Of a stretch of DNA of 64,000 bases, positions 44,891-55,270 are shown in pieces. The notes under the pieces were generated by a model that did not search any database, had not been told where the DNA came from, and saw only the letters and a list, made by a program, of their open reading frames with translations. How positions within the stretch are numbered: the stretch's first letter is position 1; every line of letters begins with the position of its first letter. The DNA is from Alteromonas sp. IB21 (GTDB lineage: Bacteria > Pseudomonadota > Gammaproteobacteria > Enterobacterales > Alteromonadaceae). The stretch is from the NCBI RefSeq assembly GCF_016405965.1, contig NZ_JAEFCD010000004.1, positions 124,001 to 188,000 of the forward strand. Reading direction: 5' to 3'. The position numbers and the translations under genes were made by a program.

Positions 44891-46396
44891 CTACCAGTAA
44901 ATGTCGCGCTGCATCGCTACAGAACGCGTTCGTTCCATAACGCGAATTAACGTAGACAATTTTTCCGCTGTCCATTTACGCACTTCATTGTGAGAGTCGA
45001 CCTCTGCATCATCTATCGCCTGTTTGAGCATTAATAGTGCGTTGAGCTCATCAATACCGGTAAGCAAATCTAGCCAGGGAGCGCGAAAGTTTCCGCGCTC
45101 TTCTACAAACAAGTCGCCTAAAAGAAACCCACTCCATAAGGTCTGTCTGAGCATAATTTCTACCGAGCTGTAGTTGACCGGGCCCATGGTTTTGCTTAAC
45201 GGCATGCTTTGTTGCACTGTTTGCCAACCTTGCGATAACCACCCTTTTGCATGCTCTAACACAGGATGATCATAGCCTGTCGCTTCTTTTTGCCAAGGCT
45301 TATTTTGTATGAGGCTGATGGCCAATAGCTTGATATCGGTCGCTTCGTTGTCAAAAAACAACTTTTCTGGCTCATGGGCGTGCATTAACCCTGCCTGACG
45401 TCCCTGAAGATAACTAACCACAGCAGGATGCTTGCTCAATGTCTTGCTAAACATGCTTTTCTTAGAAAGCAAATAGCGAAGGCTCTGTAAATCATCTTGC
45501 CATCCCCACTTTTGCGCATGGGCGACAAGCTTTTGATGCAGGGTTAATAATTCTGGACATTGCAACACGGGGAGATACAGCGATACGCTTTGCAGCAGTA
45601 ACCGAACGCTTTTCGCCACTTCCCCCAGCATTTTTATTGACCCGCTTTCACAAAACATGTGCTCATGATGTTGCCAATGGGCGAGTGCGGTTTGTACGGC
45701 ATGACAAAACGCGTTTTCTGTTGTGGTACTTTCTTCTAGTGAGAGAAAGTCCGGCAAATGCCGTATTTTTGCGTTGAAGCCGTGGAGGAGTTGATAGCCT
45801 TGCGCCGCTTTAGAGACATCGCTAAGCCTAACTGGCATATTATTGTTTATCAGCACAGCAAGCGTAAACAGACTGTTGATACTGCCAGACATCAACTCAA
45901 GCTCTATTTCATTAATTGGGGAACTGGCTTTTTCTGTTGTCGCCTCGCCACAATCCAGCACAATTTCAACAACGCTATCGTCAATAGTCACCACATAGGC
46001 ATTTCGCGTAAAGTGGGTACTAAATTGTTTTGATAAGCTGGCATTTTTTACAGCAATATCCCATCCCGGCGGCCACACATTGCTATCGAACAAGGCCAAA
46101 TCAGGACGTGAGTTTTCCAAGGCGACGTTATATTCCATACGTTTGTGTAAGCCGCCGCTTACTACACCGTTGGTCTTCAAGGTTTGCTCGTACTCACCAT
46201 TATTACCGCGAACTCTAAACCCCATCTTGTTATTTTGAAAGTCGAGTTTATCCGTGTCGTAGTAGTCGTTTTCCAATCGCATTTCGCGATGTGAATTAAC
46301 GTTAATACTGTGGTTTTCAAAAAGAGGGAGGACCCGTTGAGTAAACGCTTGGTGAGCATCGTCACCTGTTACAAATTTTAATTCTATTTCTGACAT
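44891..46396 (-). CDS. ygiF: CYTH-CHAD domain inorganic triphosphatase (YgiF-like)
   Basis: YgiF-type proteins hydrolyse inorganic triphosphate. The CYTH domain (about residues 1-200) begins with the metal-binding ExExK motif, E3-I-E5-L-K7 in MSEIELKF, and has further paired acidic and basic residues (MRLENDYYDT, GFRVRGNNGEYEQTLKTNG). The CHAD domain (about 215-500) is helical and histidine-rich and binds polyphosphate in characterised members. The start is ATG 46396, giving the motif at the very N-terminus; a start five codons earlier is possible. At 501 residues it is longer than E. coli YgiF (433). It is divergent from the SH3-domain gene, as ygiF-ygiM are neighbours in E. coli. Confidence 0.9.
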   Translation of the reverse strand: MSEIELKFVTGDDAHQAFTQRVLPLFENHSINVNSHREMRLENDYYDTDKLDFQNNKMGFRVRGNNGEYEQTLKTNGVVSGGLHKRMEYNVALENSRPDLALFDSNVWPPGWDIAVKNASLSKQFSTHFTRNAYVVTIDDSVVEIVLDCGEATTEKASSPINEIELELMSGSINSLFTLAVLINNNMPVRLSDVSKAAQGYQLLHGFNAKIRHLPDFLSLEESTTTENAFCHAVQTALAHWQHHEHMFCESGSIKMLGEVAKSVRLLLQSVSLYLPVLQCPELLTLHQKLVAHAQKWGWQDDLQSLRYLLSKKSMFSKTLSKHPAVVSYLQGRQAGLMHAHEPEKLFFDNEATDIKLLAISLIQNKPWQKEATGYDHPVLEHAKGWLSQGWQTVQQSMPLSKTMGPVNYSSVEIMLRQTLWSGFLLGDLFVEERGNFRAPWLDLLTGIDELNALLMLKQAIDDAEVDSHNEVRKWTAEKLSTLIRVMERTRSVAMQRDIYW

Positions 46397-46567
46397 GGTT
46401 GCGCAAGGCACAGCTTATGATGCTGACACCATACCTTTGTCACATACTTTTCGCAATGCTACAGCGTTTTGTGACTCTCTAAATTTAGACAAAAGTGGAA
46501 CAAACTTGCCTTTATGGCGGTCAACCAATACCATCTTCACGTTTTAAATTCTTAAATTGGACTTCAT

Positions 46568-47170
46568 ATGATTCGAAAGTGGTTAGCAGCAGCCCTTATT
46601 GCGTGCTCTTTTCAAGCATTTTCGCTACAAGATACCGCTGATTTAGAAGCGTCTTCATTACACTATATAAGAGATGATTTGTTTATCTTTATGCATACCG
46701 GACCTGGTCGTAATTACCGTATTCTAGGTTCAATTGAAGCCGGGACACCCATCACTGTCCTAGCAAGAGACAATGACGCTGAGTTTACACAGGTTACTGA
46801 TCCTGAAGGTCGTAAAGGCTGGGTAGAAAGTAAATTTGTGTCTAACACAATGTCACAGGCAGAGCAGCTACCCATCATTAGCGAAAAACTTGCACAAAGC
46901 CAAAATGGTTTGCAGGCTGCACAGTCAGAAAATGCAAAGCTTCGTCAGCAGCTTAACGACGCTCGTCAACAAGTGTCTACACTTACTACCACCAATGACG
47001 AACAGGCATCTCAGATTATTCGACTTACCGCACAAGTCGAAAGTGCAAGCAAGGATGAATTGGTGACATGGTTTACCCGTGGCGGCATGGTGGCCGGTAT
47101 CGGCATTCTGCTTGGCGTGTTCATAACCTACCTTCCAAAACGCAAACGCCGAAATAGTGAATGGATGTAA
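46568..47170 (+). CDS. ygiM: SH3-domain membrane protein (YgiM-like)
   Basis: This 200-residue protein has a signal peptide (about 1-20, ending SFQAFS). A bacterial SH3 domain spans about 30-95 (YIRDDLFIFMHTGPGRNYRILGSI, split by the usual loop, ending GRKGWVESKFV). A Gln-rich coiled coil spans 100-162, then a C-terminal membrane segment at about 170-190 (GGMVAGIGILLGVFITYL) is followed by basic residues (PKRKRR). This order is that of the YgiM/TIGR04211 family: a periplasmic SH3 domain tethered at the inner membrane, likely contacting peptidoglycan or a partner peptide. Its specific role is unknown. Confidence 0.92.
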   Translation: MIRKWLAAALIACSFQAFSLQDTADLEASSLHYIRDDLFIFMHTGPGRNYRILGSIEAGTPITVLARDNDAEFTQVTDPEGRKGWVESKFVSNTMSQAEQLPIISEKLAQSQNGLQAAQSENAKLRQQLNDARQQVSTLTTTNDEQASQIIRLTAQVESASKDELVTWFTRGGMVAGIGILLGVFITYLPKRKRRNSEWM

Positions 47171-47211
47171 TATGAAGGCGTTTTAACGTCGTCTTACATA
47201 ACGATAACAAC

Positions 47212-47242
47212 AAAAATGGCCAGCGCTTCGCTGGCCATTTTT
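47212..47242. terminator. Bidirectional intrinsic terminator
   Basis: AAATGGCCAGCG and CGCTGGCCATTT form a 12-bp stem around the loop CTT (47226-47228), flanked by A and T tracts. It lies between the convergent SH3-domain gene and putA. Confidence 0.93.
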
Positions 47243-47267
47243 ATTCCTTAAGCATTACCTACATTAG

Positions 47268-50200
47268 CTATTCATCATCTTCAACAAGCGTCATTAGTGA
47301 GGTGTTACCACCCGATGCTGTTGTATCGATGCTGATAGTTTTTTCCGTCATCAAACGCTGAATAAGGTTGTCGTTATATTCTGCTGTAATAACAGGCAAT
47401 ATTGCCCCTACGCGAGATGACAGCATAGCGGAGATTCGAGCCGTACGTTCAGTACTTGAATCCACTACAACACCAGCCAAATCTTCATCCATCAATAAGG
47501 TATCTAAATGTGCAAGACGTGCCACCTGGAACAATCCTTCTGGTGCACCTGTCGATTCAAATTTGTTCTGAATTTCCACCGCTTCTTCGTAGAATATTTC
47601 AGATACAACAGACACAACAGGATTACCGGTAGAAAGTGCCGTCACGACAGACAGTAACCAATATTCAAACGTTACTTCTTTATCGGCAAAACATACTAAG
47701 ATGCCACGCGGCTCTAGATAAAGTTTATTCGACTCACCTGTTGGCCCTGGCAGAACTTGTGGTTTAGCGAGTTTGCGCTCAACGCTTATTAGCTGCTGAC
47801 GGGCTGTCGCCAACGTGCGGTTTAAATCATCTGCAAGCTCATCAACGATGTTGACTTTCGCGATTTTCGCCAGAAGCTGACGCACCATCGAAATACGGTC
47901 GTTCAACGGCGTATGACGCCACTGAACTTCTACTGCTTTGGCTTTATCCATTATCACGTGCGCGCGCTCAGCAATCTCTTCATCACCTACTAGCGCTGTA
48001 TCTGTGCCATCTACATCATCGATATGTGAAGGCTTAGGTGTCGCGCGCTCCATCATCAAACGAGATAAGTAGTTTGGACCACCTGCTTTTGGACCCGTTC
48101 CAGATAAACCACGACCACCGAATGGCTGAACGCCAACAATAGCCCCAATAATATCGCGGTTAATATAAACGTTACCTGCGCGACTTTTAGCGGCCAGTTC
48201 ATTAGCGCGTTCTTCAATGCGCGAATGAATACCCATTGTTAGGCCGTAACCTGTGCCGTTAATTTGCTCTAGCACATTATCAAGTTCTTTCGACTTGAAA
48301 CGCACAATGTGAACCACTGGACCAAACACTTCTTTCTCTAGCACGTCGATGTTCTTAATTTCATACAACGTTGGTGGGAAGAAGGTGCCGTTTTTAAACG
48401 TCGCAGGCATTTCCGAGCGATAAAGTAATTTCGCCTTATCTTCCATCGCTTTTTGATGGTCGGTCAGACTCTTCAAGGCTTTTTCGTCAATAACAGGGCC
48501 AACATCAGTTGCGAGTTGTGTTGGGTCACCTACTGTCAACTCTTTCATCGCGCCAATAAGCATCTCTATAAGATCGTCAGCAATTTCTTCCTGCACGTAA
48601 AGCACACGAAGCGCAGAACAGCGCTGGCCAGCGCTCTGGAACCCAGAACGAATAACATCGTCAACCACCTGCTCTGGCAGTGCCGTTGAATCGACGATCA
48701 TACAGTTTTGACCGCCTGTTTCAGCGATAAGTGGTACCTGTTCACCGCCGCGCTCTGCCAGCACCTGAGAAATAAGCGTTCCCGTTTGCGTTGAACCTGT
48801 GAACATTACCGCTTTAATGCGCTCATCTGGCAGTAAGGTTTCACCCACTTCTTTACCTGGCGATACAATAAGTTTTAATGCATCTTCCGGTAAACCTACC
48901 GAGTGCATAATGTCTACTGCGCGCTGGGCAATAATGCTGGTTTGCTCAGCAGGTTTGGCGATAACGGTATTACCCGTTGCTAACGCCGCGGTAACTTGCC
49001 CTAGGAATATGGCCAGTGGAAAGTTCCACGGGCTGATGCACAGCACCACACCGCGAGGTAGCAAGCGCTGATCTTCCGCTAGTTCTTCAGCGCGCACCGC
49101 ATAATAACGACAGAAGTCTACCGCTTCACGTACTTCATCTATGCTGTCTTGCGCAACTTTACCTGCTTCGCGCATACAAATAGCAATAAGCTCGGCCATA
49201 TGACGCTCAAGCGCATCCGCCGTGCGATTCAGGATCTCTGCGCGTTCGCTTACATCACGCTTAGACCAAGCTTCAAAACCTGCATCAACGTCATCTAACG
49301 CCTTACGCATATCGTCTGGCGTCGCGTAATGGTGATAACCAACAATGTCGCTGTGATCCAGAGGGTTTAATACGGGCGTGGCGCCCTCTGGTATTTCGCC
49401 TTTTGCTTTGTAGTAGTCCTGCCAGCGCTCTAGTTCATGTTTTAAAGCAGTAACTGCATTCGTGTCGGTAAGGTCTAAACCACGGGAGTTATCGCGCTCA
49501 GGCGCATACAGCCCACGTGGCGTTTTTATTAACTTGTTATAACGCACCTTCAAGCGCTGGGTTTTTTCTACTGGATCTTCGAGCAAAGACTCAACCGGTT
49601 TTTCGTCGTCAACGATAGCGTTTACAAACGACGAGTTCGCACCATTTTCAAGAAGACGACGCACTAGGTAGGCCAGTAGATCTTCGTGTTCACCCACAGG
49701 CGCGTACACCCGGCATTGAATCTTATCCTGTGTTACCACCTGATCGTAAAGGGTATCGCCCATACCGTGTAGACACTGGAACTCAAAGCCTTCTTTGTCG
49801 TCACCAGCAAGCTCAACAATCACCGATGCGGTGTAAGCATTATGCGTAGCAAACTGCGGGTAAATAGTGTCGCGGTATTCAAGTAAGCGGTTTGCACAGG
49901 CGTGATACGACACATCTGTTGATGACTTACGAGTAAATACAGGAAACTCTTCAAGACCTGCTTGCTGGGTAAGCTTAATTTCAGTATCCCAGTATGCACC
50001 CTTAACCAGACGCACCATCAGCGGCCGACCTACCTCAAGGGTAAGCTCACGCAGATGTTCGATAACGTGAATGGCACGTTTTTGATAGGCCTGTACCGCC
50101 AAGCCAAAGCCCGTCCAACCGTTTAAATCTTCGTCGCGAAATACCGCTTCAATAATATCTAAAGAAAGCTCAAGACGATCAGCTTCTTCCGCATCCACGG

Positions 50201-51065
50201 TCAAACCGATATCGTATTCTTTTGCCATCATGCACAGCGCTTTCAGGCGCGGAGGAATTTCTTCCATGGCGCGTTCGCGGTGTGAAAACTCAAAACGCGG
50301 GTGAATGGCAGACAGCTTTACAGAAATACCCGGTGAACGCTTTGGTCCACGTCCGTTAGCGGCTTTACCGATAACTTTTATGGCTTTCACATAAGCATCG
50401 TAATAGCGCTCAGCGTCGCGCATTGTTCGCGCGCCCTCGCCAAGCATGTCATACGAGTATACATACCCTTTGGTTTCTTTCTCTTTAGCGCGGTCTACCG
50501 CGTCCTCAATGGTTTCGCCCATAACAAATTGACGACCCATAACGCGCATGGCAATGTTCATCGCTCGGCGAATAACAGGTTCACCCAAGCGTCCAAGGGT
50601 TTGCTTCAGCAGGCCAAACTGCTCTTTTTTGCGCTTGTCGGCATAGTTCACCATGTTGCCAGTGAACAACAAGCCCCATGCAGATGCGTTTACGAACAGC
50701 GACTCTGAATTGCCAAGGTGTGGCGTCCACTGTCCTTGAGAGAGTTTGTCTCGAATAAGTTCATCTTGCGTCGCCTTGTCTGGTACGCGAAGCAAAGCTT
50801 CGGCCAAGCACATCAATACCACGCCTTCGGCAGTAGACAACGAGTACTCGTTTAAGAGTGCGTCTACGCCACCGTGTCCTTCTTGTTCGCGGCGAATTTG
50901 TAGCACCATTTTTCGTGCTCTTTCCCATGCGCGGCTGCGCGCGCGGGGGTTAACTTCGGCAATAGGAAGAATTTGGTCTACAGCCACTGACTCACTAATG
51001 CGATAGTAGTCTCTTATGCGCTGGCGTAGGGGTGAAGTTGTATGAAGTGTGTCGTTAATGAGCAT
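47268..51065 (-). CDS. putA: Bifunctional proline dehydrogenase/P5C dehydrogenase PutA
   Basis: PutA oxidises proline to glutamate in two steps: an FAD proline dehydrogenase barrel (about residues 180-480; RLVKGAYWDTEIK), then an NAD-dependent glutamate-semialdehyde dehydrogenase (about 540-1000; ETGGQNCMIV and catalytic cysteine in SAGQRCSALRV). A C-terminal ALDH-superfamily-like domain (about 1040-1265) completes the type B layout. At 1265 residues it starts directly with the arm and alpha-domain region (RQRIRDYYRISES) and has no N-terminal ribbon-helix-helix, so unlike E. coli PutA it should not repress its own gene. AAAGGG lies five bases before the ATG. No putP transporter is adjacent. 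Confidence 0.96.
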   Translation of the reverse strand: MLINDTLHTTSPLRQRIRDYYRISESVAVDQILPIAEVNPRARSRAWERARKMVLQIRREQEGHGGVDALLNEYSLSTAEGVVLMCLAEALLRVPDKATQDELIRDKLSQGQWTPHLGNSESLFVNASAWGLLFTGNMVNYADKRKKEQFGLLKQTLGRLGEPVIRRAMNIAMRVMGRQFVMGETIEDAVDRAKEKETKGYVYSYDMLGEGARTMRDAERYYDAYVKAIKVIGKAANGRGPKRSPGISVKLSAIHPRFEFSHRERAMEEIPPRLKALCMMAKEYDIGLTVDAEEADRLELSLDIIEAVFRDEDLNGWTGFGLAVQAYQKRAIHVIEHLRELTLEVGRPLMVRLVKGAYWDTEIKLTQQAGLEEFPVFTRKSSTDVSYHACANRLLEYRDTIYPQFATHNAYTASVIVELAGDDKEGFEFQCLHGMGDTLYDQVVTQDKIQCRVYAPVGEHEDLLAYLVRRLLENGANSSFVNAIVDDEKPVESLLEDPVEKTQRLKVRYNKLIKTPRGLYAPERDNSRGLDLTDTNAVTALKHELERWQDYYKAKGEIPEGATPVLNPLDHSDIVGYHHYATPDDMRKALDDVDAGFEAWSKRDVSERAEILNRTADALERHMAELIAICMREAGKVAQDSIDEVREAVDFCRYYAVRAEELAEDQRLLPRGVVLCISPWNFPLAIFLGQVTAALATGNTVIAKPAEQTSIIAQRAVDIMHSVGLPEDALKLIVSPGKEVGETLLPDERIKAVMFTGSTQTGTLISQVLAERGGEQVPLIAETGGQNCMIVDSTALPEQVVDDVIRSGFQSAGQRCSALRVLYVQEEIADDLIEMLIGAMKELTVGDPTQLATDVGPVIDEKALKSLTDHQKAMEDKAKLLYRSEMPATFKNGTFFPPTLYEIKNIDVLEKEVFGPVVHIVRFKSKELDNVLEQINGTGYGLTMGIHSRIEERANELAAKSRAGNVYINRDIIGAIVGVQPFGGRGLSGTGPKAGGPNYLSRLMMERATPKPSHIDDVDGTDTALVGDEEIAERAHVIMDKAKAVEVQWRHTPLNDRISMVRQLLAKIAKVNIVDELADDLNRTLATARQQLISVERKLAKPQVLPGPTGESNKLYLEPRGILVCFADKEVTFEYWLLSVVTALSTGNPVVSVVSEIFYEEAVEIQNKFESTGAPEGLFQVARLAHLDTLLMDEDLAGVVVDSSTERTARISAMLSSRVGAILPVITAEYNDNLIQRLMTEKTISIDTTASGGNTSLMTLVEDDE

Positions 51066-51616
51066 CGCAACCCTTTCATAGAAATAGCTGTAATAAGAAG
51101 CGTTCCCGCCGTGTATGTCTACTCACGGTTACATGGAAGCGTGGAAAAAACAAGCAAAGTCGAAACCCTGCATTGACGTCTCGTTAATCTTTAAACTTTA
51201 TACTTTCGGATGAAGATCACGACAGCGCCAAATTTGCGCGGATGGTAGCACAGAAAAAAGCCCTGCCAAGCCCCTGTCAACAAAGTTTTTATAAACCCGT
51301 GTCAAGCTGCATAGCCAGTGGGTTAGATGACATTTCACATGCCGCTGAACCTGCACTACTTTTCACTTTGCATCAAAAGAAATAACGGTCACGCTAGGTT
51401 GTGAATATCTGTCCATTTCAGATAACGCTTTAGACGCATCTCCAAGTGAAATTATCTTCCTATTAGAGCTTGGGAGTTCAGCTTTTTGGCTGCGATTATG
51501 CCAAACATAGCGCCACACTAAAATTTTGGTACATTTGTCTGATTAAACCCCAGCGTAATAAGTAGAAGTATAAAAACCGTCTACACTATAAAAAATAAAT
51601 AAATAGGTGTTTGCCG
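51066..51616. other. Intergenic region putA/chemoreceptor
   Basis: This is a 551-bp divergent gap. It must hold the putA promoter and that of the chemoreceptor. An inverted repeat, TATCTG (51406-51411) with CAGATA (51419-51424), is the only symmetrical element noted. The last 60 bases are AT-rich (TATAAAAA, ATAAAAAATAAATAAATAGG). I see no sigma-28 consensus of the TAAA-N15-GCCGATAA type, and no RNA gene. Confidence 0.35.
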
Positions 51617-53239
51617 ATGTGGTTAAGAAAATTCAGTTTAATTCAACGCTTGGGCATTGTAGTTGGCCTTATTGCACTGTTATTTGTACTTCTCACTGCC
51701 CTTGTATTAAACAGGCACTACGAAGCATTGAAACAAAAATCTTATGACGAAAACCAACATCTTGTCGAAGTGGTTCACACCATGCTTGCCAGCTTTGCCA
51801 AGCAAGAAGGTGTAGATGCAGACGTAGCTAAAAGTCAGGCGCTCGCCGCAGTCAAAGCCCTTAGATATGACGGCAGCAACTACTTTTGGATACAAGACCA
51901 AACTCCCTCAATGGTTATGCACCCTATAAAGCCAGCGCTCGACGGGCAGGATCTACGCACGTTCAAAGACGGTAATGGCAAGCAATTTTTCGTCGAAATG
52001 GCACAAAAAATCAAATCACAAGGCGACGGTTTTGTTGACTACGTATGGCCCCTCCCGGGCGAAGAGGTGCCTACTGATAAAATTTCCTACGTGAAAGAAT
52101 TTAAACCTTGGGGATGGACGGTAGGCTCTGGGATTTATCTGACGAATCTTGAAGAAGAATACGCCCATTTGCGTAACGTCATTATCGTATTCTGTGTGGC
52201 GAGCATTGTTTTAGTTGTTCTACTTATTTTTGTTATTGGCGGCAGTATTGTTAAACCGGTTCAAGAAGTGACTGAACGGATGAAGGACATCTCGCAAGGA
52301 GAAGGCGACCTAACCCGGTCTCTGCCAGAATCAGGGCAAGACGAAATTACGCGATTAGCACGCTACTTCAATGAATATACTGAAAAAATGCGTCAATCCT
52401 TATTAGGTATTCGTGAAAACATCAATTCGCTCACTCAGCAGGCGGAATTAGTAGAATCTTCCAGTCAAAACAGTAACGCTCAGGCCCAAACACAAAATGA
52501 AAATATGCTTCAAGTGGCTGCGGCGATGGAAGAGATGACAACGCAGATAAATGATGTGAGTAGCAATGCCGATTCAGCCGAAAAAAGTACCAGTAGCGCC
52601 AGAACAAATGTGCAACAGGGCGCTGCGGTTGTAGATAGCACTGTAGAAGACATTCGCTCCTTAACCTCTGACATTGAAAGCGTTAGCCGTGTGGTAACCG
52701 AACTTGCTGCACAGACAGAAAGCATTGGCGCAGTGCTTGATGTAATTCGGGGTATAGCGGAGCAAACTAACTTACTGGCTTTAAATGCTGCCATAGAAGC
52801 AGCGCGCGCTGGCGAACAGGGCAGAGGTTTTGCTGTCGTTGCCGATGAAGTTCGCACACTAGCCAGTCGCACAGGTCAAAGTACCGATGAAATACAAGCT
52901 ATGATTGAAAAATTGCAAAGCAACGCGAAAAGCGCAGTAGACGCTGTGAAAGTCAGTCAAACAGCCTCTACCAAAACCGTTGATAACGCCATTCAAGCAA
53001 ATATAAACTTGCAAGAAGCCGACCGTCTAATGACAGAGATTGCTGATATGAGTAGCGAGATAGCAAGAGCCACCGAGCAACAGGCGGAGGCCGCTACCGA
53101 AGCCAACATGCGCATTAACGCACTATCGGGTGCTGCTGATATTAGCCTGCGCACCGCAGACGAATTAGCGGCCGCCAGTCAGGCATTGCGCAGCAGTTGT
53201 TTATCAATAATGGATATCGCAAACCGCTTTAAATTATAA
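51617..53239 (+). CDS. Methyl-accepting chemotaxis protein with Cache sensor
   Basis: This 540-residue chemoreceptor has TM1 (about 10-30), a periplasmic single-Cache domain of the sCache_2 type (about 35-185: [33 protein letters not shown]), TM2 (about 188-212), a HAMP linker (about 213-265) and a methyl-accepting signalling domain. The hairpin tip is intact: [20 protein letters not shown], then [16 protein letters not shown]. It lacks a C-terminal CheR/CheB-binding pentapeptide, ending NRFKL. Such Cache domains often bind small organic acids. The start is ATG 51617 with AGGTG upstream; a TTG two codons earlier lacks spacing. Its neighbour putA does not show that it senses proline. Confidence 0.93.
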   Translation: MWLRKFSLIQRLGIVVGLIALLFVLLTALVLNRHYEALKQKSYDENQHLVEVVHTMLASFAKQEGVDADVAKSQALAAVKALRYDGSNYFWIQDQTPSMVMHPIKPALDGQDLRTFKDGNGKQFFVEMAQKIKSQGDGFVDYVWPLPGEEVPTDKISYVKEFKPWGWTVGSGIYLTNLEEEYAHLRNVIIVFCVASIVLVVLLIFVIGGSIVKPVQEVTERMKDISQGEGDLTRSLPESGQDEITRLARYFNEYTEKMRQSLLGIRENINSLTQQAELVESSSQNSNAQAQTQNENMLQVAAAMEEMTTQINDVSSNADSAEKSTSSARTNVQQGAAVVDSTVEDIRSLTSDIESVSRVVTELAAQTESIGAVLDVIRGIAEQTNLLALNAAIEAARAGEQGRGFAVVADEVRTLASRTGQSTDEIQAMIEKLQSNAKSAVDAVKVSQTASTKTVDNAIQANINLQEADRLMTEIADMSSEIARATEQQAEAATEANMRINALSGAADISLRTADELAAASQALRSSCLSIMDIANRFKL

Positions 53240-53456
53240 AGCGGGTTGCACCACCATGAGTGTAAAACACAGAATAACCCCCCAAATAAACATCCTGCAG
53301 GCTCTCTACTTATGGAAGATTATTGCTGTCTGCATTACACTGCTTCACAACAATGTTGGCGGTCTTTTGCACGCTTACTAGCGATTTTATGGCAAATGCA
53401 AAAATGAAGCGCACACGCAAAAGTTACCAAGTGGTTTAATATCAAGGAGTTGAAAT

Positions 53457-55172
53457 ATGAGTGGTGGTTCAAAGGGTAAGCCTATTTTACTATGGGTTGT
53501 TGGTTTTTTTGTGTTGTTGTTTCTTGTGTACTTTTTATTTGCCAACACCATTATTAAATCGATTCTTGAGTCGAAACTGGGCGAGTCCTACGGCGCTGAA
53601 GTTAATATCGATGAATTCGACCACTCCCTTTTTCCCACAACGGTTACACTTAAGGGTATTGCGTTAACTAACCCTACCAAGCCTTCTCACAATCAAGTGT
53701 TCGTGGGTGAGGCCAATGCTGACGTAGAACTAAAGCCTCTGCTTGATGATCAAGTTATCGTAAACAACCTTAACCTGCTAAAGGTACAGTTCGATACCGA
53801 ACGTCCCTCGGAAGGTGAAGTTTATCGCGTCCCAGAGCGTTCATTGTCGTTTAATGAAATCAAATCAAAAGCGAAAGAGGCTGTCCCCACGGTAGATGAG
53901 CTGCTTGCTAGAAATCCTTTAAAAACCACAGCGGCAATTGAAAACGCCCGAGTTGCTTACGCTACTTATGGTGAAGGCCTTAAAGCTGACTACGAATCAC
54001 TTCCTGATAAAAAACGTATTGAATACTATAAAACTCAGGTCGCACAATTGAAAGAGACCAACTACAAAGACCCACAAGCGTTGGTACAAGCCAAGTCGGC
54101 ATTCGACAAGTTGAAAGAAGAAATGCAGGCCGATCGCGCGCTTATAAGTGACTTTACTGAAAAAGCGAGCGACGCCAAGAAAGCATTAAGCGAAAGTGTT
54201 GAGGCACTTAAAAGAGCCCCGCAAGAAGATTATGCCCTGCTTCAAGGTGTTATAGCTGGCGATCAAGCTGCCCTTTCTCAGGTGACCTACTTTGTATTTG
54301 GTGACAAAGCCGCCGAATACACAGAATACTTAATGGCTGCAATGCAAATTGTGATGCCACTCATTCAAGGGGAAGAAAAGAGCGAAGCACCTACCGAAGT
54401 GCCTTCAATTCTTGTAAAAGAAGCGAATGTGTCGGTGCTATGGCAAAACGAATCTATCACCAGTAAGTGGAATAACATCACTAACGTTCACGAAGTCTTT
54501 GGCAACCCTACTACCTTTACCATTGAGGCGGCGGGAGACTTATTAAAATCATTTACCTCTAGCGGTGAATTCTGGATTGACGGCAACGGTGTTGATGCCA
54601 GCCAAGTGTGGCAGTTGGCTGGCGTTAATATGTCAGATATCTCTGTTAGCGGAAACGAAACGTTGAACGCCGTGCTTAAATCAGCACTGATGAAGACCAA
54701 TGGCTCGATGAAGGTAACCGATAATATGCTTACTGGTACGGGCGAAGTAGACCTGCAACAACTCGTTATGGAAGCAACAGGCACGAGCGACATTACCAGC
54801 GCTATCGCGCAAGCGCTTCAAACGTTAACTAGTTTAAATATGACCATGTTACTTGATGGCACCCTTTCAGACCCTGACTTCAATATAAAGTCTGACCTTG
54901 ATAACAAGTTGGCTAAAGCGGCGCTTTCGCAGTTAACCGCCAGCCAAAAAGATAAGCTCGATGAACTCAACAACAAACTCAACAGCATGATTAGCAGCGA
55001 GCAGTCGCTTTTATCTGGTGAACTCGTTGATGTAAACAGTATGCTGAGCGCAGCCCAAGGCGACAGTGCTGCGCTTCAAGAGCTTCTACAAGCGCAGCTT
55101 GGCAACGTTGTTGAACAGCAAAAAAACAAATTGTTGGACAAATTAAAAGGGAAATTAGGTCAAGGTGAGTAA
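53457..55172 (+). CDS. TIGR03545-like AsmA-related membrane protein
   Basis: This 571-residue protein is anchored by one N-terminal membrane segment (about 9-29, PILLWVVGFFVLLFLVYFLF) with the rest periplasmic. The AsmA-like start follows (LGESYGAEVNIDEFDHSLFPTTV, split at the D-E). The middle (about 150-270) is a charged coiled-coil region (KRIEYYKTQVAQLK; LKEEMQADRALI), and beta-rich AsmA/DUF748-like sequence returns at about 320-500. Length and layout fit the TIGR03545 family, whose function is unknown; AsmA-like relatives move lipids between membranes. AAGGAG lies eight bases before the ATG, and a terminator follows, so it is transcribed apart from ftsB. Confidence 0.78.
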   Translation: MSGGSKGKPILLWVVGFFVLLFLVYFLFANTIIKSILESKLGESYGAEVNIDEFDHSLFPTTVTLKGIALTNPTKPSHNQVFVGEANADVELKPLLDDQVIVNNLNLLKVQFDTERPSEGEVYRVPERSLSFNEIKSKAKEAVPTVDELLARNPLKTTAAIENARVAYATYGEGLKADYESLPDKKRIEYYKTQVAQLKETNYKDPQALVQAKSAFDKLKEEMQADRALISDFTEKASDAKKALSESVEALKRAPQEDYALLQGVIAGDQAALSQVTYFVFGDKAAEYTEYLMAAMQIVMPLIQGEEKSEAPTEVPSILVKEANVSVLWQNESITSKWNNITNVHEVFGNPTTFTIEAAGDLLKSFTSSGEFWIDGNGVDASQVWQLAGVNMSDISVSGNETLNAVLKSALMKTNGSMKVTDNMLTGTGEVDLQQLVMEATGTSDITSAIAQALQTLTSLNMTMLLDGTLSDPDFNIKSDLDNKLAKAALSQLTASQKDKLDELNNKLNSMISSEQSLLSGELVDVNSMLSAAQGDSAALQELLQAQLGNVVEQQKNKLLDKLKGKLGQGE

Positions 55173-55216
55173 AGCACCTTTGACTCAACGCCGCTTCGCG
55201 GCATAATAAGACACAG

Positions 55217-55243
55217 CAGAGGCATCGCGCCTCTGTTTTTTTC
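55217..55243 (+). terminator. Intrinsic terminator before ftsB
   Basis: CAGAGGC (55217-55223) and GCCTCTG (55229-55235) form a 7-bp stem with a 5-base loop, followed by eight T residues. It ends the TIGR03545-like transcript 28 bases before ftsB. Confidence 0.9.
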
Positions 55244-55270
55244 CGCTCAAACATATAGTCAGGTGAATCT

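Noticed and set aside
51066..51616. Sigma-28 promoter for the chemoreceptor
   Set aside because: No TAAA-N15-GCCGATAA-like sequence could be found upstream of the ATG.
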